Positions 1-11,131 are shown, numbered from the stretch's first letter. The stretch: 64,000 nucleotides of DNA from Cheilinus undulatus (GCF_018320785.1 NC_054877.1:20752329-20816328), one strand, 5' to 3'. Numbers and translations are program-made. The notes: generated from the letters alone by a model not told the origin.

Positions 1-124
1 TACCCCCCTTTAGAACTGACTTTTTTGTGGAGCAATTGCACAAACCACTGTTGTGCAATGATGTACTTCAACTTTCAAATGACCACAGCTTGTAAAATTA
101 AGTTAAAACTGAGGTTTATCTTTA

Positions 125-545
125 CATTTGCCATAGAGACGTTGCTTATGTTTGGAGAAAGAAGACGTATCACCCAAACAACACTGTCCCCACAGTGAAA
201 CACGTCAGTGGGAGAATTATGCCGAGGATGTTTCTGGAACTGAGAAAATTGTAAAGGTGGAAGGAATAATAAAGACAGGATATGTAAAGATTTATAAAGA
301 AAAACTCATTGCTTTGTCGTCCAACACGACAACAACCCAAAACATATGTTGAAGAATTACATCTAGAAAACCAAAGTGAACGCCACTGACTGGCTGCACA
401 AAGCCCTGACTTAAATCCCATTGAAAATCTGCAGGGTGAACTGAAGATCAAGGTCCATGCCAGATCAGGAGAAGCTTGAGAGAAAGAAGATTGGGCTGGG
501 ATTCCTCAAGAGACGCATCTGAGACTTGAGGGCAAAATTATTAGC
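125..545 (+). mobile_element. Decayed Tc1/mariner transposase fragment
   Basis: Plus-strand translation in shifting frames gives pieces of a Tc1-type transposase. A stretch around 170-250 resembles the 'TVKHGGGS...WGCF' region in decayed form. Positions 405-480 read like the catalytic-domain block 'SPDLNPIENLWGELK', and 480-540 like the C-terminal 'WAGIPQE' segment. Frameshifts and stops separate the pieces, so it is dead. The element's ends were not located; the left one may lie outside the window. Confidence 0.75.
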
Positions 546-1754
546 CCCATCTGTATGATAACAAGGCTGTAAATAAAAGACAATTAATGTAGCACATTTC
601 AACACCCAAAGTGAAAGTTTGAGACAAAACTTTGACTTTCTTCCACAGGTATTTATTTAGTATATCATGTAAGAAAATAAGACAAAGAGATGTTCCACTT
701 CTCACATTTTCTCTCAATGGCACACAAGGTGAAGGTGTTAAGTTTTTTGGCAGAAAAGAAAAACAAGAAAAGAATGAAAAAAGAGTGAAATTTGACTTTC
801 ATGTTCAATACTCAAGAACTTAAGCATCTGATGATGATGACACCACAAATCAGGGGAAATAGCGTGACTATTACAGAACTTTTATCTTGACGTCATGTTG
901 AACAAACTGTAAGCATAGGCTTCATTTGCATAGCTTGAAGATTGAATCAAAATGTTAGAACAGAACTGCTTTCATATGGGCTACATTTTCTATCAACAGT
1001 GTTGCTACCTCAAGATAAAAGAGAACTTTTGATGACAGTAAATGTACAATAAAGAAAAGCTCTTGAGTGCAGGAAGGTGTGCCTTTAACCAATATCAAAT
1101 GAGAACATCATCAAACATGAGTCATCCATTCTCACTTTCATATCTTGGATTTGAATAAGGCTTCATTTTGTCATACAAAGACTGGAAAATGACAAAAATA
1201 CACAAGAACATCTGGCATTTTACACTCAAAGACTAAGTAGTAAATTAACTGGTAAACAACATGTGGGTAAAGCCACATTTTTTTCTGTGGACAGGTCCAT
1301 TCTTGTAGCATTAGCTTTATCAGTAGTCACATCTTAAGGCTTAGAATGGGTCCCCACACTGCTCCACAGCTTCAACAAACTAACTATGCGATCAATGAAT
1401 GGAGCAGCAACATTGAAATAAATCTCAAAGAAATGCATTGCATCTACAGAAAATTGTCTTAACACATTTTGGCATTCAAATATTGGCATATTTAAAAATA
1501 ATATTCCTATGTTCTGATTTGTACGCTTTGTATTAAAGTACATTCTCCCCGTTTGCGATGGACCAAAGGAAGACTTGAAAAAGTCAACACTGTACTTTTT
1601 TTCTAACCTCTTTATGAAAAATACGACAAATACAAGACTCTTCAAGGCTTAACAGACATCAGGAGGGATTCAGTATTGTCATAAAGGAGCTACAAAGTCC
1701 TGACTGTATATAACAGCAGGTCACAAGCACACAAGTCCCTCTATTGTTTTGGCC
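546..1754. other. Intergenic stretch without recognised gene
   Basis: AT-rich sequence downstream of kdsr. A 103-codon open frame on the minus strand (1334-1645) has no motif I recognise and no splice partners. I see no RNA gene or clear repeat. Confidence 0.4.
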
Positions 1755-1760
1755 TTTATT
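1755..1760 (-). terminator. Candidate poly(A) signal for kdsr
   Basis: TTTATT on the plus strand is AATAAA on the minus strand. It is the first canonical hexamer I found downstream of the kdsr stop and would give a 3'UTR of about 1.28 kb (3039 to about 1740). Inferred from sequence only. Confidence 0.35.
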
Positions 1761-3039
1761 GTAAAACAATTCTCTAGCGCCCCCACTAGACCTACAGTGA
1801 CATGACTCGAACCAGCAAGTCCTGCCCTGCCCTGACTTACACCACCCCCGGCAGATTCTGGATCCCACTTGGATCTTGACTGGGGTGGCTTAATATGTGC
1901 ACTGACACGTAAAACTGCATGTTAAAAAAATACACTTCCTTTCAAGTGTCCAAACTTGGTCAAATTCACAGGTTTGAAGTGAAATTTCCTGTGCTGATTT
2001 TATGTTTCTCCCATGTTTTTTCATGGCTTCAACCCATAGTACCTGCTTCCCTTTCTCATTGGAATAAAATTGGATTTTGAGAAAATAATTTGGTGTTTTC
2101 ATTCCCGAGACGATAAAATCTAATGGCTTTTTTTCTCCCCAGGGATTGGCTCAGTCACAGCATACACACAAACACACAATCCTTTTACCTAGGGCACCCA
2201 AACGTCTTCGCCCCAACGCTGCGCCAAAGATTTTGAATATTATCTTACTGGAATTCAGTTTTTCTGTTAGTTAAACCTCACACATGCTCTCTTTATCACT
2301 TACTGAAGAGTTCTGTCATGACACATCTTGACTTGGTTCACACACACACAGCACAAAAACAACATTCTACACAAAACACAAGTAGCTGGAAACATGTAGG
2401 TCACTCAGTCAAACAGGAAGGTGCTTTGCCCGCAAAGACTTGTGGTATGAAAAAGGTAGAAAGGAAGGGGCCTTGTTTAGTGACATTCTTTCAAGGTGGA
2501 CCTAGTATTGAAATACATGTAACAATATGAGATAAGCTAAGAGTTACCATTCTGGTTTCACTTCAGCCCCAGTGGGAAGGAACTCTGAGCCATATTTAGC
2601 ACAACCGGTCAGACAGGCTACCTGCTGCTTCCTCTCTCTGACTAAAAAAAAAAAGACACTACATGTAAAGGTAGGAGGGCCTCTACACAGCAAAGCATTC
2701 CTACTTTATATCAGGCTATGAGATGTTTAGTCTGCCCTCTTCCTCTTAAATCAAACCGAACCCCACTGTAAGAAGTAGTTGGGCACATCAAACCTGAAAT
2801 ACTCCGAGAGGGAAAATAAAATAAAAATGAAATCTGTGGAGAAGCTACATGACCAGACGAACAAAGAGTAAACATCTGCCACTTTCTTTCATTCCACCTG
2901 TTAGGCTGATATCAGAAATGCACTCAAAGCTTTTTCAGTCTACGGTTGTGCACTAGTACACCTGGAGGAGAGGAAGTGATTGTGGGTAGGGGTTGTGGGT
3001 GAAGGGGAAGGGGCTGTGTGTGGCAGGGTAAGGCTGCTG

Positions 3040-6000
3040 TTACTCCCTCTTGTCAGCTGCTTTCGACTGCTCCCTCTGAATCATGCAGCGGCGCACGATG
3101 CTGTCAAAACTCCCCAGGTAGAAGAGGGCGATGGTTCGAAATAATCCCATGGTGACAATCTGATAAAGGATCAAATGAGGTAGGTAAGGTAGGTTCAGTT
3201 TACCACAGAGTGCCATTTATATATTAGGCATTACAACAAAAAGCATATAATGTTAGGGCAATTAAAGATATCACACTGAGCACAAACAAGCCATTAAAAT
3301 CTGGAATATTTTTAAATACAGACAAAAAATAATAATTTAATAAATCTACATTAAACAAAGTTAAATTAAAATACAAAATACATTTAAATATCCTCTAGAT
3401 CAGCAATTTCAGATCTGAAAATCTTCATTCAACCGTAACATCTTATCTTTATTTCCTAAAGAGAGGATTTCAAAGAAAATTCCCAATTTTCAGAGACATG
3501 ATTGCCATAAGAAATTATTGGCATAGTCATTAAGTACAATTAATGAGCTACCGCCGTTTACTTTGTCTAAACAGGCAAATGGAAAGTCATCTATGTTTTC
3601 TTTCCAAATGTTAATCTCTTAAACTGATGTTATGACTCCATAAACCCTTTCCTCAACATTAATGTAGCATAGTCAAAGGACTACTGAAGCATCACCATTT
3701 AATTCAGCGCCAGTCATGATGAAAAGGCAGCATGCAAGTTAAATCTTTGGGTTGTGTTTTGTTACTTCTTCGACGTTAAAAAGCATTTTGATATGTCATC
3801 AAGTTAAAAAATGGTTTTAATTTTCAAAATTATATCAGTGGTTTTTCATATAAGGTAGGAGGTCTCTCACAGCCCACCACTGGGCCCTGGTCCATACTTT
3901 GGGAAGCACCGGTCTGATTGGGCCATTTGTTCAGCAGGCCTCACAGGTATAGTTCCTTGAAGTTTAAAGTAAAGGTTATAATAGCTTTGGATTTTTCTTT
4001 AGTTTTTATTTTCACTCAGTTTTAACTGTTGGTTAAAAATTTAATTTTAGTTTTAATTTGTTTTAGTGTTCGTTTTTTTGGCAATATGGCATACTTGTCA
4101 AGGATGAGACCCCAAAGGGCTTTTCACTTTTCATTTTATTGATTCAACTTTGACGTTTGTATAAAACTAATTGCCATTGCCATTGTGTTAAAGTCTTCTT
4201 CAATCCAATCAGGCAATTTTCACTCTCCAGGCTTGGGTGTTCAAGTCAGTCAGTCAACTGCTGTCAAAGAAATAAACAACAGAGACTGTGTGGCTAATTT
4301 TAGTTTATTTTAGCCAGTTTTGTAAGCACAGAATTAAGTTTTAGTTCGTTTCAATTTTTATTTGGTTTCAGTGAACTAAAACAATATTTGCATTTTAATT
4401 GTAGTTATTTAGTTAGTTAGTTTTGGTTAGCTACAATAACATTGGTCCCTGTTCACAGGGTCTTACATTCCTGACAAACACAGACTCACTTACGGATCTA
4501 GCCTCCTCAAAACTGATTTTGTAAAAAAATCTAAACCAGAACATCTTCCTTTCTCAAAGATTTATTCTGAGGCTTTTTGGGGCTAATTTGGTAAAGGCAG
4601 GTAGTGAGTAGCATCAGAAATCTAGGAGAGAGAAGGGAATACCATGTGGAAAAGAGGCCACAAGTCAGACTCACACCCTGGCTGCTCCCTTGAAAGACTA
4701 GTTTCTGTATAAGGGGTACAACCTAACCACTAGGCCATTTGCACCTCGAGAACACCTTGTTGTTCCTGTAGCAGCAACAGTAAAAAGTTTATCTTGTGAT
4801 GAATGCTTCTTGCCAGTAGCAATGAACTAACATGCTTTTATCAAGGGCTCACCAATACTGGAAAGATTGTGATTGACAAGTGGGTTCAGTTTTAATCAAA
4901 CGACACAGAAGTAGCAGCATGATTTCTTTCATATTATGTGCTACTATAGTCCTGTGATGAGACAGCTGAGGATGCACACGACTATAAACCAATGCATCAC
5001 TCAGCCCTATGGTTACCAATTCCACTTGAGCTACTTGACTACAAAGTTCTCCATTCCCTACAGACATAGTCACCCCCTGGTCTTGCATTAGTCAAACGGA
5101 TTTTGTATAACAATCCATATCAGTGTCTCTCTTAGGATTTAGGCTGCACCGTGTCAGCACGGCCCTAAGCTGCCCCAGAGGCCCATGCAGAGGTGCTGTG
5201 GTGGTAAAGTCCAAATTGAGCTTTGAATAAATCACACTACAAAACTTCTTCCTTCATAACAATTTAGTGCATGTTTTTACCTGCTGGAGACCCTCTGTGA
5301 TGGAGGTGACAGGTGACATTCCACATGTGAGAGCTGAAAGCATGTACCCATCTGGTCCCACAGAGCTGTTGAAGTTCCCCTGCTACAAAAACCAAAGAGA
5401 GATTAACAAAACCTTCCAAAATCACTTATATACTGTTTAAGTCTAGACAAGAAGCAGTGTAGGTCAGAGTTAGGGTTTTACCACTGCATCTCGAACGATG
5501 ATTTTGGCCACTTGGTCTGGCTGGCAAACTCCAGATGTTTCAGAGATTAATTTAGTCTCTAGAGGCTGTTTAGGAACAGAATAAAGGGAAAAATTGGCTT
5601 TAAATGGAGAAATGAATTGGGATAAATTACAGCATTATGTCATGGATATGTTTACCTTTGTCTTGTTTTCTTCAGCCAATCCTGGAGTGTCTGTGTCAGG
5701 AGGGTAGGCCACAGTCACATAAATGTTGTATGGCTTTATCTGGAGTTAAGAGAACAGATGCACTTACTGAGCACAAAGTCCTACCAATCATGCATTAAAG
5801 GAGACATATACCATTTTAAGACAAGCTTAAATTGGTCTGAGGCCCCTAAAAACATGCCTGTGAAGTTTGGTGCTGAAAAAACACTCCAGTATAGGATTTT
5901 TGTACGTTTAAAACCCCCTCTGTTTCAGCCCTTCTCAGAACGAGCCGTTTCTGTGTCTGTGGCTTTAAATGGTAATTGGCTGTTTGACTCTGCCCCTGAC

Positions 6001-9000
6001 CACACCCCTCTCAGGAAATGGATGCAGTACTCCTGTTACTACAGACATTTTTATCCAAAAGTTAGAACTTGACTGGGATTTGAACCATGAACCTCCCAGA
6101 CTGTAGTCAGCAGGATAACCCACTGAGCTATACAGCATCTCAGCTGGTAGTGGAGAGGATCAGTAGAGGAGGGCAGAACTTTCCTCCAAGTGGGGGAGGG
6201 CAGACCAAACCTGGGGGCGGGTGCTTACGCTCCTGGTGAGGTCACCAGGAGCTAAATCTGAGAACAGCTTGTTTCAGCGCACATTTTCTGAAAGGTAGAG
6301 AAAGAGAGGGGGAGAGGGAATGGATTTTTCTGGTATTTGAGGGGCTTGTGGACAGACCAGGGGCACATATTTGTGTTAGAAAAGCCTGAAAAAGTGATTT
6401 TTGCATAATATGTCTCCTTTAACAAGAATTCCCAAGTGCAAAATTGTGGACAAATATGAAAGTTAAAAGCTATGTTGTTTTCACTCAATGCATTATAAAG
6501 GTAGTGTTTTTTCTGTTTATTTGTTTTAGATGCAATAAAGATTTGCAAAATATGGATTGACACACAAGAGGCTAAATTCTCACCTCCATCTGCAGTGACT
6601 CTGCTAAGCCACGCAGGGCAAACTTGGATGGGGAGTATGCCGTGTATCCAAACAGTCCGATCTGACCTGCTTGTGAGGACACAAACATGATGCGACCCAT
6701 TCTTCGCTCCTTCATGGTGGTAATGACCGCTCGTGTTGGGTAAACGCTGCCCAGGTAGTTCACTTCCATCAGTTTCTGTTGGAATTGAGATAAAATTTTC
6801 ACATAATATTATCACTTCGTCATTTGTCAGTGGTACATCAAGGCAGAACATTTTATAATGTACTTTCTGATACACAAAGTGAATTATTTCAGGACTTATT
6901 TTCTTTTAAACCTTGATGATTACAGCTCATGAAAAATCAAACACCCCATACGGGGGAATAAAGGGCTGACCTCCATAGGCCCAGCCAAACTGGGGGCCCA
7001 ACACACATACATTAATATGATCATAAACCAAAACTGTGGCGTGCCCATTCTCTGGGATTGTGGGCGGGCCTGCCTCAAAATATTAGCATATTGAATAAAA
7101 GTCCAATTTCTTATCTGTTATTTCAGCCCTGAAAAGAGCTCTAATCAGCTACTTGACTTACAACACCTTTAAAGGTTTCACGAACCTTTAATTTCTTACT
7201 CAGTCCAGTACACCCAACCACAATCATGGGGAATACTAACTTAAAATTGTCTATAACAGCCTTTCTCTGCCTTCTGGCATTGTGTGGAGTGCCTTTAAAA
7301 CACTTCAAATTTCCTTTTCCTGATATCATGTCAGCATCAGAGTCAGCAAATGAATTGGCTTACAACAGTGCACTCTGCAAGAATCACCCAACAGGTATGT
7401 TAAAACGCATCAAAGTGTTTCTAAAGGCCTCAACGCCATTTCTTGAAACTATAGGCTTTTTAATTATTTAAAGAGATTGCTTTTGGGATTACCACCCAAA
7501 ATCCTCAGTTGTCATAGGAACATTTACTGTTCCTTTTATTATCAGTTCAAGTTGACTGAGGTGACTAGAGATTTTTCAAATTTTGTCAACGTTAAAAACA
7601 CTGGTCTTGAAGACAATCATTTCCCCCCTTCACAAGGAAGGTAAGTCACAGAAGGTCACTGATGAAAGACCAGGCTGTGCTCAGAGTGCTGTATCAAAGA
7701 ATACTTATGGAAAATTGACTGGAAGAGAAAAGGTTGGAAAGAAAAGCTGCACAAGCAACAGGGTTGAGCTCAGCCTTCAGCAGATTGTCAACCAAAGCAG
7801 ATTCAAGAACTTAGGAGAGCTTCAAAAGGACTGGAATGAGGCTGGAGTCAGTGGATCAAGAGCCACCATACACAGGTGGTATCTAGGAAATGGGATTAAA
7901 GTATCATGTTCCTGGTGTCGAACCACTGAAAGTCTGTATTTCTGTTTAATAAATCCTTTTAGTTTGTTGTAATGTTCTATTTTTTTTAGATAGCAGATTT
8001 TTAATTTCCATGAGCTGTAAGCTGTAATAATCAAGATTAAAACAGAAAATCTTGAAAAATTTGTACTTTGTAATGAATTAAAACTATATGGAAGTGTCAA
8101 TTTGGCAGAAAAATATTACCTTTTTCCATGATATTATAATTCTTTAGATGCACCTGTACATGCTGATTAGATTGTCTTCTTTTATATCTGCCACATTTAA
8201 ATTTATCCAGTGTATATAGTAGAACTGAAAATTATTTGTTAAAACAATTAAAGTACATTTAAATCAAAAATTCTGAACATAAACCTAACTGTGACTATGT
8301 TTTAGATACACAAAATACCTACTTTAAAACGGTCCACCTCCACATCCTCAAACTTTCCAGAAATAGAGGTTCCAGCGCAGTTCACTAACATGTCAACAGG
8401 TCCTAGCTTCTCTTGAGCCTGCAGGACAGGAAAAAAAGCCACTTTAACCCTTCAGCACTAAATTATTAAAGGGATCTAAGGTGCTCCATAGTTGCCAAGA
8501 GGGTAACCTTACCTGTTTAATCACACTTTCCACCTGGCTATAATCACTGGAAACATCCACTGATATGCAGAGAACCACCTGAGTGACAAAGTCACATTAA
8601 CCAGTTCAATTAAATGGATGAACACATACAGTCATAACAGGAGCTAAAAGACAGCATCTGAGGAAAAATACTTTAATACTAAACACAAACCTGCTTGTCA
8701 TTGATGGCAAATTTCTCCACTTCTTTCTTTGCTTGAAGCAATTTAGCCTAAGATCAAAAGAAAATGTTTGATGTAGTGTCACCAATTTACATATTTAAAG
8801 TTAACTGGAAACAAGTCAAAAACTTTGAACACTTGTGCATACATGTACTTGATTTAATACCAAAGGATGTACACTGCATGCAGAGAGAAATCAGAACCCT
8901 TTCACTTTTTTCAGTTGGAGCCTGATGCTACAGTCTAAAAAAATCATTTTATTCATACTAATCTATACTCAGTACCCAATCATGACAAAGTAAAAACAGA

Positions 9001-11131
9001 ATTAAAAAAATGGAAATTAATTAAAATAAAAACAGCAATATGATAATGTCACAAGCATTTGGATCCTTTGCAAAACACCTAAAATTTAGCTCAGGTGTCT
9101 CCCATTTCTCTCAATCTTTGCTGAATGCTTCTATTCCTTGACTGGAGCCCACCTATGGTAAATAAATGGATTGGGCATGATTTGAAAAGGCATACACCTC
9201 TCTAAAGAAAAACTCACAGCCGACAATAAATCAGATCAGAGCCAAATCCAAGCCATGAGGTCAAAGGAATTGTCTGCAGAGCTCAGAGACAGAGTTGTTG
9301 CAAGGCACAGATCTAGAGAAGGCCTTAGTAAGAGAGGTAACCAAGCCAAGTGGGCTTTCATGCGTTTTGCAATTGGGGGGGCTTCAGTCTAGCCATGCTC
9401 CCATAAGACCAGGTTGGTGAAGGGCTGTAGAGGTTGTTGTCCTTTTGGAACTTGCCCCATCTCTGGAGCCATCGAGTTCTTGGTCACCTCTTTTCCTAAG
9501 GCCCTTCTCCCTGATTGCTTAGTTTTGCTGGGTGACCACCTCTTGGAAGACTCCTGGTTGTGCCAAACTTCTTCTATTTGAGAATCATGGAGACCATTGT
9601 GCACTTGAGAACTTTCAGTGCAGCAGATATTTTTGTAGCTTCCCCTAGATCTGTGAATTGCACCAATCCTGTCTCTGGGCTCTGCAGGCAGTTCCTTTGA
9701 TCTTATGACTTGTTTTATGATCTGATATGCACTGTCAGCTGTGAGGCCATCTATAGAGAGGTGTGTGCCTTTCAAAATCATCCATCCATCTATCATCATC
9801 CGCTTATCTGGGGTCGGGTTGCGGTGACAGCAGGTGAAGCACATCAACCCACACCTCCCTCTCTCCCACATCTTCCAGTTCCTCCTGAGGGATTCCAAGG
9901 GACTCCCAGGCCAACTGGGAGGAGACACTGAGGCAGACCCAGAGCTTGCTGGAGGGATAATCTATCCTATCTGGCCTGGAAGTGCCTTTCAATTTCATGT
10001 CCAATTAATTTAATTTATCACAGGTGGACTCCAGTCAAGGTGTAGAAACAACTCAGCAACAACTGGTAGAAATGGGAGCCACCTGAGCTAAATTTTGAAT
10101 CTAATTTGCATTATCTTTTTAAATTTTGTTTTCACTTGTCATGATGGGGGCATTGATTGCAGATCAATGAGATTAAAAATGTATTTTTATCTGTAGCATG
10201 AGGCTGCAACAAAAGAAAACTGAAAAAAGTTAGGAGGGTCTGAATACTTTCTGATGCACAGGAGGAGCATATTCACCAACAAATGATTGGTTTACTATGG
10301 ATTATGCTGACCTCATCCCGAGCAACCAACGTGATGAATGCTCCTTGTCTGTAGCACTCAACTGCAATGCTTTTACCAATCCCACTTGAGCCACCTGTCA
10401 CCTGAAAATCCAAAAGGGAGAGATCAAAATGCCAAATTTGGAAATAATGAGGATTGTAATTTGAGATGACGTTGGAACTGTACTATATTTAATTGTAAGT
10501 TTCCTAAATCAAATGATGGCTAAACAATGATGCCTGCTAGTAACAGAAACAGAACATTTAAAAAGGTATAACTTTAAACAACTCGGACAATAATGAACTT
10601 CTTTATTTAGTACCTTGTAACTTTTGTATAGTAATTCCAACAATAAAAAAATAAACAGCAAAACATTTTAAGAGGCTGTTGAGGCCTTGGGGTTAATATA
10701 GGTTAACGGTAACAGTAACGTTACAAGTTAACGTTTACTAATGTGGGCGTGACACTGCTTAAAATTTGACAGTTGGTCGCCGTTACATCTGTGGAACTCC
10801 ATAAAAAACCTTAAGAGCTCAACATTGATTTTTAACGTTAACTCAGCCAGCTTTATACCTCAAGTTAGCTTTAAGGCTATCGTTAATATAACAGCAAGTT
10901 TTGCTACAAGAGCAGTTTACGTTAGCACTCTGGTGCACTTACCACGACGTGGGCCCCGTTGAGTTTAAGAGGTTTGGGGCTTATGAGAGGCGATATCATG
11001 TATAACAGTAACACAAAGGCAACAATGAAGGCGGCAACTACAAGGAGCATGATGAATGGCAGAAGAAGCCACCAGGAATTGATAAAAAGCCAATCCGCGA
11101 TCGTTGAGCTCAACCCTTCTTCAGAGGACAT
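3040..11131 (-). CDS. kdsr: 3-ketodihydrosphingosine reductase (ten coding exons)
   Basis: Reduces 3-ketosphinganine to sphinganine with NADPH in de novo ceramide synthesis, on the cytosolic face of the ER. Coding exons on the minus strand: 10943-11131, 10312-10401, 8691-8747, 8513-8578, 8323-8418, 6584-6775, 5656-5739, 5482-5565, 5281-5382, 3040-3159. All have GT-AG introns and all junctions are phase 0. The product is 359 residues from the upstream ATG, or 332 (the human length) from the in-frame ATG at 11050, which starts MLLVVAAF like the human enzyme. Visible parts: N-terminal membrane segment, Rossmann motif TGGSSGIG (65-72), NCAG (147-150), catalytic S200, Y213 and K217 in YSPSK (Y186/K190 in short numbering), and a hydrophobic C-terminal stretch. 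No frame break. It lies in tandem with vps4b, as in human 18q21. Identity is near certain; the start codon is not. Confidence 0.96.
3965..4445. mobile_element. Possible degraded MITE in kdsr intron 9
   Basis: A T- and A-rich block bounded by weakly inverted ends: GTTATAATAGCT on the left, and GTTATTGTAGCT when the right end is reverse-complemented. The interior has repeated TTTTAGTTT-like motifs on both sides. No coding potential. The assignment rests on the ends alone. Confidence 0.4.
4545..4757 (-). repeat. tRNA-derived SINE in kdsr intron 9
   Basis: Read on the minus strand, the sequence begins with a tRNA-like head (A-box-like GGCCTAGTGGTTAGG, then a B-box-like GTGTGAGTCTG). It continues with the pyrimidine-rich body typical of a common fish SINE ('cttgtggcctc...ttccctt ctctctcc') and ends in an AATAAA-rich tail near 4545. 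The promoter boxes are eroded, so it is an old copy. Confidence 0.65.
4792..5041 (-). pseudogene. Relic copy of kdsr exon 2 inside kdsr intron 9, split by an insertion
   Basis: Two minus-strand blocks match kdsr exon 2 (10312-10401). Block 5013-5041 matches the exon start: TCAAGTGG(A)ATTGGTAA is 16/17 identical, corresponding to the SSGIGK codons. Block 4792-4844 matches the next 53 bases at roughly 80% identity, including TGCTAC and AGCATTCATCAC. The blocks are split by 168 bases (4845-5012), flanked by near-identical TTGGTAA/TTGATAA, as after a transposon insertion with target duplication. CTTTGTAG precedes the first block where an acceptor would sit. The blocks contain stops, so they cannot be a coding alternative exon. 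Confidence 0.7.
5799..6418. mobile_element. TTAA-flanked MITE filling most of kdsr intron 6, with tRNA-like core
   Basis: Ends are perfect inverted repeats AGGAGACATAT...ATATGTCTCCT, each flanked by TTAA (5795-5798 and 6419-6422), the target duplication of piggyBac-type transposition. At 6060-6140 the minus strand carries a tRNA-like segment (TAGCTCAGTGGG A-box, GGTTCAAATCC B-box). No transposase is encoded, so it is non-autonomous. It makes up about 620 of the 844 bases between exons 6 and 7. Confidence 0.75.
6060..6145 (-). repeat. tRNA-like segment inside the TTAA MITE
   Basis: On the minus strand it starts GCTGTATAGCTCAGTGGGTT and reaches GGTTCAAATCCCAGTCA about 50 bases later, so both internal RNA polymerase III boxes are intact. 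No clean acceptor stem is seen. It is more likely a SINE head or captured tRNA than a working tRNA gene. Confidence 0.6.
6584..6775 (-). CDS. kdsr: kdsr coding exon 6, catalytic exon
   Basis: Encodes 64 residues with the short-chain dehydrogenase active site. VSSQAG carries the catalytic Ser, and [10 protein letters not shown] carries the Tyr-x-x-x-Lys pair 13 residues later. [14 protein letters not shown] is close to the human sequence. It is flanked by AG and GTGAGA splice sites. Confidence 0.95.
6776..8322. other. kdsr intron 5 with unassigned repeat-like sequence
   Basis: Holds a truncated Tc1 transposase (7583-7905). The block at 6930-7130 is more GC-rich than its surroundings ('ggcccagcc', 'gtgggcggg') and looks like inserted repeat, but I cannot name it. 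The rest is AT-rich intron. Confidence 0.35.
7583..7905 (+). mobile_element. Truncated Tc1-like transposase, N-terminal part
   Basis: The plus-strand open frame contains [20 protein letters not shown] followed by [18 protein letters not shown] and, later, [20 protein letters not shown]. This is the paired helix-turn-helix DNA-binding part of a fish Tc1-type transposase. The catalytic DDE part is missing, so it is a 3'-deleted fossil in kdsr intron 5, antisense to the gene. Confidence 0.8.
8872..10260. mobile_element. Foldback (long inverted repeat) Tc1-derived element in kdsr intron 2
   Basis: Both ends carry the Tc1-type terminus (ACTGCATGCAGAGAGAAATCAGAACCC on the left; GGGTCTGAATACTTTCTGATGCA on the right). 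The inverted arms run far inside. The transposase start region appears in plus orientation at about 9215-9345 and in minus orientation at about 9400-9700, where [17 protein letters not shown] and [12 protein letters not shown] are readable. Thus a 5' transposon half faces an inverted copy of itself. No full transposase exists. A LINE fragment is inserted in the right arm. Confidence 0.75.
9776..9981 (-). mobile_element. 5'-truncated LINE 3' end inserted in the foldback Tc1
   Basis: A 206-base insertion flanked by the 11-base direct repeat GTGCCTTTCAA (9765-9775 and 9982-9992). The minus strand encodes [20 protein letters not shown], a common C-terminus of fish LINE ORF2 proteins. The sequence ends (left side, plus strand) in a (TCCA)n tract, the LINE's 3' tail. 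The clade is not settled from this fragment. Confidence 0.75.
10943..11131 (-). CDS. kdsr: kdsr coding exon 1, ER membrane anchor
   Basis: Encodes 63 residues. A first ATG at 11131 adds 27 residues (MSSEEGLSS... then a Trp/Leu-rich stretch) before the ATG at 11050, which matches the usual start. The exon carries one long hydrophobic segment (about residues 19-48), then [13 protein letters not shown] leading into the NADPH-binding fold. The donor is GTAAGT at 10942-10937. Confidence 0.9.
11048..11050 (-). promoter_or_regulatory. kdsr: Alternative, family-standard kdsr start codon
   Basis: The in-frame ATG at codon 28 of the long frame gives a protein of 332 residues, equal to human KDSR and beginning at the equivalent hydrophobic residue run. 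The ATG at 11131 would add a short acidic/polar leader and a second hydrophobic run. The choice cannot be settled without transcript or conservation data. Confidence 0.6.

Noticed and set aside
1334-1645. 103-codon minus-strand open frame downstream of kdsr
   Set aside because: No family motif, no splice context, AT-rich codon use. It lies in the 3' flank of kdsr and looks like chance.
6060-6145. Possible tRNA gene on the minus strand
   Set aside because: A and B boxes are present but no proper acceptor stem is visible, and it lies inside a mobile element.
6252-6875. 207-codon minus-strand open frame over kdsr exon 6
   Set aside because: It overlaps the kdsr catalytic exon in a different frame and runs through a TTAA MITE. 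The real product is in the frame with VSSQAG and YSPSK.
9389-9928. 179-codon minus-strand frame in kdsr intron 2
   Set aside because: It is a chance join of Tc1 transposase debris with the antisense part of a LINE fragment, not a gene.
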